A DNA stretch of 20,087 nt, taken from Aequorivita sp. Lineage in GTDB: Bacteria > Bacteroidota > Bacteroidia > Flavobacteriales > Flavobacteriaceae. Position numbers and translations under genes: made by a program. This document shows, piece after piece, positions 5,632 through 14,328 of the stretch. The DNA is taken from the NCBI GenBank assembly GCA_020435865.1, contig JAGQYZ010000126.1, positions 1 through 20,087 on the forward strand. The letters are read 5' to 3'. The notes under the pieces are model-generated. The model saw only the letters and a program-made list of their open reading frames with translations. It was not told the DNA's origin and did not search any database. Position 1 is the stretch's first letter; each line of letters begins with the position of its first letter.

Positions 5632-8454
5632 TTAAAAATTGATACTGTAACTTAAACTAATATCCTGCCCAGGGTTCCATTTAGAATATATTTGGTCTTC
5701 AGTACCATAGGACTGATAAACACTTTCAATAGCATTGTTCAAAATGTTATCGAACTTTAACGATAGTGTGGAGTTTCTATTCACCCCAAGTGTTTTTGAA
5801 ATATTTAGTTTTACGTTGTGGTATGGTAAGGTATACACATCTGGAATATCTTCCGCCCCAACTATTTGTAATGTTTTTCCTTGCACGTTATAAAAAATTC
5901 CACCTTGTAATCCCATGTCTTTATTGTCATAGTTGAATCCAATATTTATTAGGTAAGGTGATTGCCCTTGTAACTGGCGGTTATCAGCAAGGGTTTCCCC
6001 TACACGTAAATTGTCTTGACGGTTTGCTCTTTCATCAGCACTGAACTGTTGCTGTGATTCAATGATTGAAACATTAGTACTGAAATTTAGGTCTTGCAAG
6101 CCAGAAATAAACCCAAGATTTTTTCGTATTTCTATTTCGCCTCCAAACACTTTTGCATCACCTAAATTAAGAGGTGTAAATTGGCCGGAAGCACCGCGAA
6201 TGAAAGAAATTTCAATAGGATCCTTGAAAGATTTGTAAAAACCACTCAATGCGAAAAAGTCACCCTGATCTCCATATTTTTCAAAGCGAAGATCATAGTT
6301 GTCAATATAGGTAGGCTGTACGTTTATATTCCCTATAAAGAATGTACTATTTATAGGGTCAAAAATTTCTGCTAATGAAGCTTCTTTAAAAGATGGACGT
6401 GCAGTTGTTCTTGAATAGGACACCCTTATTTTTTTATTTGCATCTTCATTAAGGTCAAAAATTAAGTTTGCAGATGGAAAGAAATCGGATTTGTCAAGAA
6501 TTTTTGCATTGTCAAAGCGGGTTCCATCTTGGCGCTGTCCTGTATAGATTAGATCATATTTTTCATAGCGAACTCCCAAAACCGTGTTGAACCAACTGGC
6601 TACTTTAAATTCTTCAGAAATATAACCAGCTGCCACAGAGGTGTTGGCTTTAAAGGAATCTGAAATTCCGGAATCCCTTCTTACAAAAACACCACTACCA
6701 GTTGCAGGGTCATAAATGTTTTGCGGTGCCAATATTTGGTTAGGATCACCTTCAAAGGTTGCACTCGCAACATTTAAAAGGGAAAAGGAATATTGCACTA
6801 CGTTGAAATCTCTCTTTTTATAATTATAGGCACCTCCAAATTTTAGTTTGGCATCGCTACCAAAAAGGCTGTGTTTTCTGGTAAAATCCGCTTTTCCCGG
6901 AAGGCTTATTTCCTCAAGGGTTCTATAAATACGAATTGGTTCTCCAGATTCACTGGGCTCAATGGTATAGGTAGGTTCCCCACCATCAGGGCTTTCAGTA
7001 ACTTTGAAAGGTGTTACCTTAAAATCTTTATCCTCCACTCTCGCATAAGAAGGTGAAAGTTTGTACTCTAAAGTCCAGCTGGCGTCCTCATTGGTGTTTT
7101 TACCATTAAAAAGTACATTGGAAATGGAGCGCTGTGTATATATCGAGTTGTCTTTCTTTATTTCGTTAACACTAATGATACGGTTGGATTGTTGAAATAT
7201 GGAAGCTTCACTCTCTCCATTTTGAATGTGCAGCAGGTTCAATTTATATTTGGATCTTTCGGTTTTAAAAGAAATTCCCGCCAAACCGCTTAGCAATACA
7301 TTATTATTTCCAAGTTGACCTTGCTGCAATCGGTCCACACGTAATTCGTTAATGGCAGGATCTGTATTCTTTCTGAATACCTGTCCGTCAATATAATCAT
7401 CGTAATACTCCGTTTCGTTTTTGTAAGAAAGGGACGCCAAAAAGCCAAGTTGGTTTTTGCCCACATCATATTGATTTCCTCCAGTTGCTGAAAAACTATA
7501 GTCCATAAAACTTTGTTCTTTTTTAACAGCAAGGTTTGGATCAAACCTTTGTGTAAGTGTTCTTACCGTGGTGCCGCTCTGTTGTGGTAATGGAATTACT
7601 TGCGCCTCTGGGATGGGATTGTTGCGAAAACCGTCGTCAAAACCCAAAAAGTCCGTTTTGCTTTTTTCACCAGTTAGATAGTTGTCATTAAAGTGAAATG
7701 AGGAATTGTATCCCAACCCAAGTGATACACTATATTCTTCACGCGAAGGGATATCTTTGGTAACAATATCCACAACACCGCCCGTAAAATCTGCAGGTTG
7801 GTCCGCAGTTGATGATTTTGTAACTATTAAGTTTTCGAGAATTTTAGTAGGAAAAATGTCTAGTTGCAAGGTATTTCTATCTGGATCCAGCCCGGGAACA
7901 TCCATTCCGTTTAGGATGGATTTGGTATATCTATCACCAAGACCTCGTACATAAACAAATTTACCATTTTGAACCGAAACTCCAGGAACATTGGTTACTG
8001 CGCTTGCAATATTGCTTGCCCCGGTTTTATTGATTGTTTCAAGAGAGAGGCCATCCATTAAACTAACCGAATTCTGTTGTATGCTTAATACAGCCGCAGC
8101 GGTGTTTTGCCGTGCTGTGGTCTTGATTACAACTTCATCCAATTGCCCTGCGCTTGCTTTTAAGGTAACATCTAGATTGGTCGTTTCGCCTTGTTTTACA
8201 ACTACTTCTGCAATTTCTACGGTTTGGTAACCTACGAATGAAAAGCTCAATGTATACGTTCCTGGTTCTAATTTAAGATTATATTTTCCCTCAAAATCTG
8301 AGGTTGTTCCAGTTTGTGTTCCTTTCACAATAACATTTGCAAAAGGAAGCACATCGTTGTACTCGCCGTCAAGCACTTTTCCTGCAACAACTCCTTGTGA
8401 GAAGCCAGCTTGAACAAATAATCCAATTATTGCGAATAATAGTATTTTTTTCAT
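5632..8454 (-). CDS. TonB-dependent outer-membrane receptor with CarboxypepD_reg-like domain (940 aa)
   Basis: This is an outer-membrane active transporter powered by TonB/ExbBD. From the ATG at 8454 the chain has a signal peptide (MKKILLFAIIGLFVQAGFSQ, residues 1-20), a CarboxypepD_reg-like beta-sandwich (about 21-108), a TonB-box-like LDEVVIKTTA (about 109-118), a plug domain (about 130-240, including VRGLGDRYTKSILNGMDVPG and ADFTGGVVDIVTKD) and a long beta-barrel ending in the aromatic residue of SYSINF. A longer frame opens at a TTG at 8502 but would put an extra 16 residues before the signal peptide. The gene lies 80 bases downstream of the beta-helix lipoprotein on the same strand, separated by a hairpin. 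It is larger and different in plan from SusC, and the neighbour is not a SusD. The substrate is not evident. The nearby phosphate genes and the repeat site upstream of the lipoprotein hint at a phosphorus compound. Confidence 0.9.
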   Translation of the reverse strand: MKKILLFAIIGLFVQAGFSQGVVAGKVLDGEYNDVLPFANVIVKGTQTGTTSDFEGKYNLKLEPGTYTLSFSFVGYQTVEIAEVVVKQGETTNLDVTLKASAGQLDEVVIKTTARQNTAAAVLSIQQNSVSLMDGLSLETINKTGASNIASAVTNVPGVSVQNGKFVYVRGLGDRYTKSILNGMDVPGLDPDRNTLQLDIFPTKILENLIVTKSSTADQPADFTGGVVDIVTKDIPSREEYSVSLGLGYNSSFHFNDNYLTGEKSKTDFLGFDDGFRNNPIPEAQVIPLPQQSGTTVRTLTQRFDPNLAVKKEQSFMDYSFSATGGNQYDVGKNQLGFLASLSYKNETEYYDDYIDGQVFRKNTDPAINELRVDRLQQGQLGNNNVLLSGLAGISFKTERSKYKLNLLHIQNGESEASIFQQSNRIISVNEIKKDNSIYTQRSISNVLFNGKNTNEDASWTLEYKLSPSYARVEDKDFKVTPFKVTESPDGGEPTYTIEPSESGEPIRIYRTLEEISLPGKADFTRKHSLFGSDAKLKFGGAYNYKKRDFNVVQYSFSLLNVASATFEGDPNQILAPQNIYDPATGSGVFVRRDSGISDSFKANTSVAAGYISEEFKVASWFNTVLGVRYEKYDLIYTGQRQDGTRFDNAKILDKSDFFPSANLIFDLNEDANKKIRVSYSRTTARPSFKEASLAEIFDPINSTFFIGNINVQPTYIDNYDLRFEKYGDQGDFFALSGFYKSFKDPIEISFIRGASGQFTPLNLGDAKVFGGEIEIRKNLGFISGLQDLNFSTNVSIIESQQQFSADERANRQDNLRVGETLADNRQLQGQSPYLINIGFNYDNKDMGLQGGIFYNVQGKTLQIVGAEDIPDVYTLPYHNVKLNISKTLGVNRNSTLSLKFDNILNNAIESVYQSYGTEDQIYSKWNPGQDISLSYSINF

Positions 8455-8472
8455 CAAAAATGATTTTATATA

Positions 8473-8507
8473 AGAAATTGCCCGTTGCATTTTAACGAGC
8501 AATTTCT
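8473..8507 (-). other. Intergenic hairpin between lipoprotein and TonB receptor genes
   Basis: A 13-bp stem (8473-8481 with 8499-8507, then 8483-8486 with 8494-8497; one C-A mismatch) has a 7-base loop and sits between the lipoprotein stop and the receptor start. No strong T-run follows on the minus strand, so it is more likely a weak terminator or an RNA-stability element. Either would make the lipoprotein more abundant than the receptor. Confidence 0.5.
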
Positions 8508-8534
8508 ATTAAGAATAATATGTTATATTAAGTA

Positions 8535-9779
8535 TTATAGGGCGCCTTTTGATTTTGCAAACGTCCAAGAAAAAACAGACAAGTCAGCTCCTCCACTTGT
8601 TCCTGAGGTAGACCAAGCTGCAGCTCTTTCAGTAAAGGTTGGATTAAGAATAATTGGATTTTCTCCTTCTCCGGTTTTTTCTACGAAAATTGAATTTGCA
8701 GTGGGAACGCCAGTTGGTAGGTTGATAACCCAGTTTTGGAAAACAATTTTGCCATCAAGAAAATTCTGTGCAACGGCATTGTTGTCAAGCTCAAGATCAG
8801 AGTCTGTTTTAAATCCAGTAGCATAAATGTTTTTAAATGTGCCTTCTGGCTTGTCTCTTAAATCTGCATATTCTCCGCCTTCTGTAACAGTATTACCAAT
8901 TAAGGTAATTTTATCAAATACAAAACCACGTTGAAAAGAACCTTCTCCTCCGTCAATTTCCATTGCGTGATCTGAAATCTCTCCTTCTATTACTACAGAG
9001 TTAGAAACGGTACCGCCAAAAGCTTGGTCTACATCAAGTCCATCATCACCATGGCCCCATGTCAACAGGTTAGAAACGTTTACTTTTCCACCAAAAAACT
9101 CAACACCATCATCAAGATTCCCAATAATTTCAACGTTAGAAATTGTAGTTCCAGAACCTACACCACCTAAAGTAAGGCCGTTGATTTCATTTCCTTCGCC
9201 AATAGCTGTTCCACCGTGACGAATGGAAACATAATTAATGACACCAGAATTGTCTGCATCATCACTACCTCCATAAAGACCATCTGAATCACTCGCTGGA
9301 ATTCCTTCTATTTGGCTTTCGCTTGCATTTCCCGCTACTGAAATTTTTGCTTTTCCTAAAACCAAAAGTCCACCCCAAAGAGCACGGTCATTTACGCCAA
9401 GGTTTGTTCCGAATTTTTGGCCTACGTTAATGTTATCTGCAACAGAAGTAAAAACAATAGGCTCGTCAGCAGTACCATTTGCCATTATTTTAGCTCCTCT
9501 AGCAATAATAAGTGTTGAGGCATTTGCACCAGAACCAGGCAATGCTTTAATAATTGTACCTTTGTCTATAGTTAATGTTGCACCGTTGGTAACGGATACA
9601 CGACCACTAAGCTGCCAAATTACATCATTTGTCAATGTCATGTCTGACGTAATTTTTCCAGAAAGAGTTGTGTTTACTGGATCTGGCTCAACCGGGATAA
9701 CATTATTGTCATCTTTGCTACAACTAAAAACTAACAGTAGTGATGTAAGCACAATCGAGGATAAAAAGATTTTTTTCAT
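8535..9779 (-). CDS. Predicted surface lipoprotein with right-handed beta-helix (414 aa), partner of the TonB receptor
   Basis: From the ATG at 9779 the protein has a lipoprotein signal with the lipidated Cys at residue 20 (LLLVFSC). It is followed by SKDDNN, similar to the acidic export signal that sends Bacteroidota lipoproteins to the cell surface. After a proline-rich linker, residues 40-350 are built of short Gly/Asn/Asp-rich, Val/Ile-rich turns (VTNGATLTIDKGTIIKA, IISNVEIIGNLDDGVEFFGG-like steps), the pattern of a parallel beta-helix. Acidic clusters DDGVEFFGG (223-231), GHGDDGLDVDQ (242-252) and AMEIDGGEG (272-280) could bind metal or ligand. I see no T9SS domain and no clear catalytic triad. 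A longer frame opens at a TTG at 9812 but the ATG fits the lipoprotein signal. The function is unknown. Co-orientation and tight spacing with the receptor suggest a substrate-capturing partner. Confidence 0.82.
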   Translation of the reverse strand: MKKIFLSSIVLTSLLLVFSCSKDDNNVIPVEPDPVNTTLSGKITSDMTLTNDVIWQLSGRVSVTNGATLTIDKGTIIKALPGSGANASTLIIARGAKIMANGTADEPIVFTSVADNINVGQKFGTNLGVNDRALWGGLLVLGKAKISVAGNASESQIEGIPASDSDGLYGGSDDADNSGVINYVSIRHGGTAIGEGNEINGLTLGGVGSGTTISNVEIIGNLDDGVEFFGGKVNVSNLLTWGHGDDGLDVDQAFGGTVSNSVVIEGEISDHAMEIDGGEGSFQRGFVFDKITLIGNTVTEGGEYADLRDKPEGTFKNIYATGFKTDSDLELDNNAVAQNFLDGKIVFQNWVINLPTGVPTANSIFVEKTGEGENPIILNPTFTERAAAWSTSGTSGGADLSVFSWTFAKSKGAL

Positions 9780-9847
9780 TGTTTTTGTTTTATGGATTTT
9801 TTGTTTTTTCAAGTGTTATTTTATTTACGGCAAAGATGACTCTCTTA

Positions 9848-9913
9848 TGTCATGTCTATGTTAAAAGGAAGTTATCAATAAATGATTTTAGTGTTAGTTA
9901 AAGGTTAAGAAGA
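9848..9913 (-). promoter_or_regulatory. Candidate Pho-box-like array before the lipoprotein/receptor unit (six 11-bp units)
   Basis: On the plus strand six successive 11-bp units begin TGTCA (9848), TGTTA (9859), AGTTA (9870), AATGA (9881, degenerate), TGTTA (9892) and GGTTA (9903). A one-mismatch promoter box (CATCTTTG on the minus strand, 9838 to 9831) lies 9 bases from the array and 52 bases before the lipoprotein ATG, so the lipoprotein is the likeliest target. dgt starts 66 bases to the other side without a clear TAnnTTTG box. Confidence 0.5.
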
Positions 9914-9979
9914 GAAGCCAAAAAATATTATTGCTTTCCATATTGAAAATGGTATCTTGCTTTCCAAATTTTCACAATT

Positions 9980-11314
9980 ATGATGCAATGGGAACAGTTG
10001 CTCTCGCTTCGTAAGCAAGGCGATAAAAATAAACGCCTGCGAATAGAAGAAAATGAAACTCGCTTGGGTTTTGAGGTTGATTATGACCGTGTTATATTTT
10101 CGTCGGCTTTTCGCAGTTTGCAGGATAAAACCCAGGTTATTCCACTATCAAAAACATCTTTTGTCCATACGCGATTGACTCATAGTTTGGAAGTTTCTGT
10201 GGTTGGTCGATCTCTGGGAAGAATTGTGGGAAAGGAAATTTTAAAAAAACACCCGCAATTGCAAAATGTGTATGGCTATCAATTCAACGATTTTGGAGCT
10301 ATTGTGGCTGCAGCTGCTTTAGCACACGATATTGGCAATCCACCCTTTGGGCATAGTGGTGAAAAAGCGATTGGCGATTATTTTTTAAATGGAAATGGTA
10401 AGCGGTTTAAAAATCAACTCACAGAAAAGGAATATCAAGATTTAGTAGATTTTGAAGGGAATGCCAACGGTTTCAAAATTTTGACCGAATCTAAAAACGG
10501 CGTTGAAGGAGGTCTTCGATTAACATATGCAACTTTAGGCGCATTTATGAAATACCCAAAACAATCCCTTCCCAAGAAGCCCACAACTCACGTTGCCGAT
10601 AAAAAATTTGGCGTTTTTCAAAATGAAACAGATTTTTTCAATGAAGTGGTTTCGGAACTTGGTCTTTTAACCAGAAACAATAGTGGTTATTCACGCCATC
10701 CACTAACATTTCTCGTGGAAGCCGCTGATGATATTTGCTATACCATAATAGATTTTGAAGACGGCATCAATCTCGGGTTAATTGAAGAAGAAATAGCACT
10801 GGAATATTTGATCAATTTGGTTAAGAATAATTTAAAAAAGGATGTGTATTCCAAATTGAAAACTTCTCAGGATAGATTGGCTTATTTGCGCTCGCTTGCC
10901 ATAAACACTTTAATTGCCGAAGCTGCAACTATATTTATTGAGAACGAAGAAGCTATATTGAAAGGAGCTTTTTCTGAAGCTTTGCTTGATAGAAGCCAAT
11001 ACAAAGCCCAAATTGCAGACATCATTAAAATAAGTGTTGAAAAAGTGTACCAAAGCACTGAAGTGATGGAAAAGGAAATTGCTGGTTATACAATTTTGTC
11101 AACTCTGCTTGAAGTATTTACTACGGCTTTTGAAAACCAATATCTTGGAAAGACACGTCAGTATGATAAACTATTGTTGAAAATGTTTGGTAGTGATCTT
11201 TCACAAAAACCCAATTCAGCTTATGAATATATAATGGAGTGCTGCAGTTTTATTTCCAGACTTACTGATGGGAACGCACTTCAGATTTTTCAGAAAGTAA
11301 AAGGGAATCTATAA
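9980..11314 (+). CDS. dgt: Deoxyguanosinetriphosphate triphosphohydrolase-like HD protein (444 aa)
   Basis: This HD-domain dNTP triphosphohydrolase hydrolyses dGTP (or other dNTPs) to the deoxynucleoside and triphosphate, helping control dNTP pools in the cytoplasm. The metal-site motif is complete: RLTHSLEV (His68), AHDIGNPPFGHSGE (His116-Asp117, with the second HxxGxxxHxxxE-type residues His125 and Glu128) and EAADDICY (Asp250/251). FEGNANGFKILTE (158-170) and the N-terminal 'RTEFEVDYDRVIFSSAFRRLQ'-type block (here FEVDYDRVIFSSAFRSLQ, 31-48) are also family hallmarks. The length is usual. Two ATG codons stand in tandem (9980 and 9983) and I use the first. The gene stands alone, with the lipoprotein gene divergent upstream. 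I see no strong terminator behind it, so some transcription may run on into the first protease gene. Confidence 0.93.
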   Translation: MMQWEQLLSLRKQGDKNKRLRIEENETRLGFEVDYDRVIFSSAFRSLQDKTQVIPLSKTSFVHTRLTHSLEVSVVGRSLGRIVGKEILKKHPQLQNVYGYQFNDFGAIVAAAALAHDIGNPPFGHSGEKAIGDYFLNGNGKRFKNQLTEKEYQDLVDFEGNANGFKILTESKNGVEGGLRLTYATLGAFMKYPKQSLPKKPTTHVADKKFGVFQNETDFFNEVVSELGLLTRNNSGYSRHPLTFLVEAADDICYTIIDFEDGINLGLIEEEIALEYLINLVKNNLKKDVYSKLKTSQDRLAYLRSLAINTLIAEAATIFIENEEAILKGAFSEALLDRSQYKAQIADIIKISVEKVYQSTEVMEKEIAGYTILSTLLEVFTTAFENQYLGKTRQYDKLLLKMFGSDLSQKPNSAYEYIMECCSFISRLTDGNALQIFQKVKGNL

Positions 11315-11365
11315 AATCACTTCATCTGAGTGTTAAATATTGATTTTCAGATTGTAGAGCCATGT

Positions 11366-11402
11366 TTTTATGATAATTTTAGAATTGCATTTTTCAGAAA
11401 TT
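11366..11402 (+). promoter_or_regulatory. Upstream block shared with the second protease gene
   Basis: Positions 11366-11402 align without gaps to 14226-14262, with 29 of 37 identical bases by my count. The block starts TTTTATGATA in both. It ends 36 bases before the first protease ATG and probably holds the promoter or operator carried along in the duplication. Confidence 0.45.
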
Positions 11403-11437
11403 TGCTTCCTATAATATTTTAACTAAACCTAATTCAC

Positions 11438-14026
11438 ATGAAAAAAATACTCTACTTTCTATTTCTTTTGGCTGTCAATCTTTCTTTTGCACAAGATTTT
11501 TCTTCTGCAGTAAAAACGTATCTACAAAATAATCGATCACAATTTGGATTGCAACCTCAGGATATCTCTGACGTTAGTATTGCTTCACAGAGCTTTTCCA
11601 AGAGCCTGAAAGCAAATACTGTTTATGTTGAACAGAACTATCAGGGCATTAAAGTGTTCAACGCTACCTCGCCTTTTATTATTCAGGATGGTTCAGTTAC
11701 CTTAGCGAAAGTTTCTTTTGTTCAAAATATAGCTTCAAAAGTGAATGCCACTTCACCAGGATTAGCTCCAAATATGGCAATAGTAAAGGCAGCTGCTGCG
11801 CTGGGATTGGAAACTCCTTCCAATCTAAATTTACTTGAAACAGGGATGGACAATTCCTATATTTTTTCTAAAGGGAATATTTCTTTGGAAAACATTCCGG
11901 TACAATTGGTATATCAAAAAATGGAAGGCGCTAATATCCTGCGACTAGCCTGGGATGTGAGTATTTATTTGTTGAATGCAGACCATTATTACGATGTTCG
12001 TATAGATGCAATTACCGGAGATTTATTGGAAACTATGGATTGGGTTTCACAATGTGAAATGCCCAGTTTTTCCGTAAATCGAAATACTAACAAAAAAAAT
12101 GATGAAAATGTGTTGTTTGAAAACAGCATTCCTGAATATACAAGTACACTCGTGGATGCTCAATATAGAGTTTTTGCCTTACCGCTGAGAAATCCTAATG
12201 ACGGACCAGATACATTGGTGATCACTCCTGAAGATGCTACAGCCTCTCCGTTTGGATGGCATGATACTAATGGCACTACAGGTGCAGAATTTACAATTAC
12301 AAGAGGAAATAATGCATATTCATATTTGGATTTATGTAATACAAATTCAGGAAACTCACCAGATGGTGGCGCTTCATTAAATTTTGATTTCCCTTTTAAT
12401 TTACCTCAATCTCCTGCTAATTTTAGAGATGCATCAGCAGTGAATTTGTTTTATTTGAATAATATCATTCACGATGTAATGTATCAATATGGTTTTGATG
12501 AAGCCAGTGGGAACTTTCAGGAAAACAATTATGGGAATGGAGGATTAGGTAGTGACTCTGTAAATGCTGAAGCACAGGATGGTGGTGGCACCAATAACGC
12601 AAATTTTGGCACACCACCAGACGGAGGTAACCCGAGAATGCAAATGTATATTTGGACAAGCGGTGCTGGAGGTCCCATTGCTGATATTTTTTCAATTAAT
12701 GGTGGCCCATTGGCAGGTGTCTATAGTGGTGTGCCTGCAAATTTCGGCGGCGGTATTCCACTGAACCTTACTGGAGATTTAGCTTTAATAGAAGATGATG
12801 ATTCAGGGCCTTCTTCCGATCCAAACGACGGTTGTGACAATATTACGAATGGTGGTTCCTTAAATGGAAAAATTGTAGTTATCAGAAGAGGTGAATGCGA
12901 ATTTGGATTTAAAGTATTGGCTGCTGAAAATAATGGTGCCGTTGCTGTAATTATTGTAAACAATGTAGCAGGTGATCCACCGCTTATGGGTGGTGGAGTA
13001 GTCGGTTGTCAAGTAACCATTCCAGCATTTGCAATTTCTGATGTTGATGGAGAGCCCATAATCACGCAACTAGGTTCTGGATCTGTCAACGGAACCATTA
13101 ATGGAACAAATGTCCCATTAAGTCTTGACGGGGATCTTGATACAGAAATTGTTACTCATGAATATGGCCACGGAATTTCAAATCGACTTACTGGCGGGCC
13201 TAGTAATACAAGTTGCTTGCAGAACGAAGAGCAAATGGGTGAGGGCTGGAGTGATTTCTTCGCTTTGGTTATGACCATTTACAGTGGTGATCAAGGATCA
13301 GGTGTTAGACCTATGGCTTCATACGCTTCTGGTGACTCAAACGGTATCAGAACATATCCATATAGTACTAATTTTGCAGTAAACCCTCATACCTATGATG
13401 ATATTAAAACAGAAGTTGCCCCCCACGGTGTGGGCTCAGTATGGACGGCCATGTTGTGGGAAATGACCTGGGATCTAATAGGGGAATATGGTTTTGACCC
13501 AGACATTTATAATGGTACAGGAGGTAATAATATAGCCTTACAATTAGTAATAGATGGATTGAAACTACAACCCTGTAGTCCGGGATTTGTTGACGGTAGG
13601 GATGCTATTCTTGAAGCAGACGAATTAGCTAATGGTGGTGCAAACCGATGCCTAATCTGGCGTGCCTTTGCAAGAAGAGGATTGGGGCTTAGTGCCAATC
13701 AAGGTAGTTCAAATAGTAAATCAGACGGTACTGAGGCTTTTGATGTTCCAGTAGATTGCCAATTGGGCGTTAATGATGCTGGTAGTATCAATAATTTTAT
13801 TATCTATCCAAACCCATCAAACGGGCAGATAAATATCTATTCCAGATTTGATGTGGGCAACACAACCATATCCATTTTTGATTTAAACGGAAGAAAGGTA
13901 TTTACTCAGCAGGTGGAACTCCATGATACCACAAATATAAACGCAAGTGGTCTAAATACAGGGGTTTATTTAATAAAAGTAGAAAGTGCGGATCGTACAC
14001 AAACTTCCAAAATGATTATCAACTAA
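11438..14026 (+). CDS. Secreted M36 fungalysin metalloprotease with PA insert and T9SS sorting domain (862 aa), copy 1
   Basis: This is an extracellular zinc endopeptidase. The order is: signal peptide (1-19, ...LSFAQ); fungalysin/thermolysin-type propeptide (about 20-200, with FTP and PepSY-like parts ending DAITGDLLETMDW); M36 catalytic domain from about 240, starting YRVFALPLRNPNDG and continuing through ASPFGWHD and NNIIHDVMYQYGFDE; a protease-associated (PA) domain inserted at about 440-560 (NGGSLNGKIVVIRRGECEFGFK); zinc motif HEYGH (His574, Glu575, His578) with third ligand Glu602 in GEGWSD; HGVGSVWTAMLWE (His663); and a type A T9SS C-terminal sorting domain (about 787-862, YPNPSNGQ to VYLIKV). 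The propeptide should be cut off to activate the enzyme outside the cell. The gene is followed by a strong inverted repeat and then by its paralogue in the same direction. All key residues are present. The natural substrate is unknown. Confidence 0.93.
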   Translation: MKKILYFLFLLAVNLSFAQDFSSAVKTYLQNNRSQFGLQPQDISDVSIASQSFSKSLKANTVYVEQNYQGIKVFNATSPFIIQDGSVTLAKVSFVQNIASKVNATSPGLAPNMAIVKAAAALGLETPSNLNLLETGMDNSYIFSKGNISLENIPVQLVYQKMEGANILRLAWDVSIYLLNADHYYDVRIDAITGDLLETMDWVSQCEMPSFSVNRNTNKKNDENVLFENSIPEYTSTLVDAQYRVFALPLRNPNDGPDTLVITPEDATASPFGWHDTNGTTGAEFTITRGNNAYSYLDLCNTNSGNSPDGGASLNFDFPFNLPQSPANFRDASAVNLFYLNNIIHDVMYQYGFDEASGNFQENNYGNGGLGSDSVNAEAQDGGGTNNANFGTPPDGGNPRMQMYIWTSGAGGPIADIFSINGGPLAGVYSGVPANFGGGIPLNLTGDLALIEDDDSGPSSDPNDGCDNITNGGSLNGKIVVIRRGECEFGFKVLAAENNGAVAVIIVNNVAGDPPLMGGGVVGCQVTIPAFAISDVDGEPIITQLGSGSVNGTINGTNVPLSLDGDLDTEIVTHEYGHGISNRLTGGPSNTSCLQNEEQMGEGWSDFFALVMTIYSGDQGSGVRPMASYASGDSNGIRTYPYSTNFAVNPHTYDDIKTEVAPHGVGSVWTAMLWEMTWDLIGEYGFDPDIYNGTGGNNIALQLVIDGLKLQPCSPGFVDGRDAILEADELANGGANRCLIWRAFARRGLGLSANQGSSNSKSDGTEAFDVPVDCQLGVNDAGSINNFIIYPNPSNGQINIYSRFDVGNTTISIFDLNGRKVFTQQVELHDTTNINASGLNTGVYLIKVESADRTQTSKMIIN

Positions 14027-14046
14027 GCCTAACAAAGTTTTTGATT

Positions 14047-14080
14047 TTATAAAGAGACCTTTAAAAAGGTCTCTTTATAA
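14047..14080 (+). terminator. Terminator after protease copy 1
   Basis: A perfect 16-bp inverted repeat (14047-14062 with 14065-14080) has AGAGACC/GGTCTCT as its GC part and a T-rich right arm. The two-base centre means the real loop is slightly larger. Confidence 0.82.
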
Positions 14081-14225
14081 TTTAAATGGAAAAGGGATTT
14101 GATTGTTTTTCCAAAAAATGATTGTGTTTTGCGAATGGAAATTGCAGAAATAGATATTTGTAGACAAAACTGAACATTGCTGCCAAAAATGTTAAAAATT
14201 GAATTAAAATAGGGTATATCGCCAA

Positions 14226-14262
14226 TTTTATGATATTTTTAGCAATTCTATTTTTGGAAATT
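14226..14262 (+). promoter_or_regulatory. Upstream block of protease copy 2 (shared with copy 1)
   Basis: This is the counterpart of 11366-11402, lying 67 bases before the copy 2 ATG. It contains TATTTTTG (14249-14256), which matches the Bacteroidota -7 box. The same place in copy 1 reads CATTTTTC and does not match, so expression of the two copies may differ. Confidence 0.45.
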
Positions 14263-14328
14263 ATAAATCAACATTTTCTTGATCAATCATTTCTGATCAT
14301 ATTCACTTAAATATTTAATTTTTATCTT

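Larger units (their letters stand above)
14027..14328 (+). other. 302-bp spacer between the two protease genes
   Basis: The spacer holds the terminator of copy 1 (14047-14080) and the shared upstream block (14226-14262, containing TATTTTTG at 14249-14256, a TAnnTTTG match). It also has two TGATCA palindromes at 14280 and 14294 within a rough 14-base direct repeat just before the copy 2 start. I see no gene in it. The spacer means copy 2 is likely transcribed from its own promoter. Confidence 0.6.

Noticed and set aside
11315..11340. A weak hairpin (CACT...AGTG) after dgt as its terminator.
   Set aside because: The stem is only 4 bp and no T-run follows.
14280..14299. Two TGATCA palindromes 14 bp apart before protease copy 2.
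   Set aside because: The words are only six bases long and are absent from the matching place before copy 1. Probably chance.
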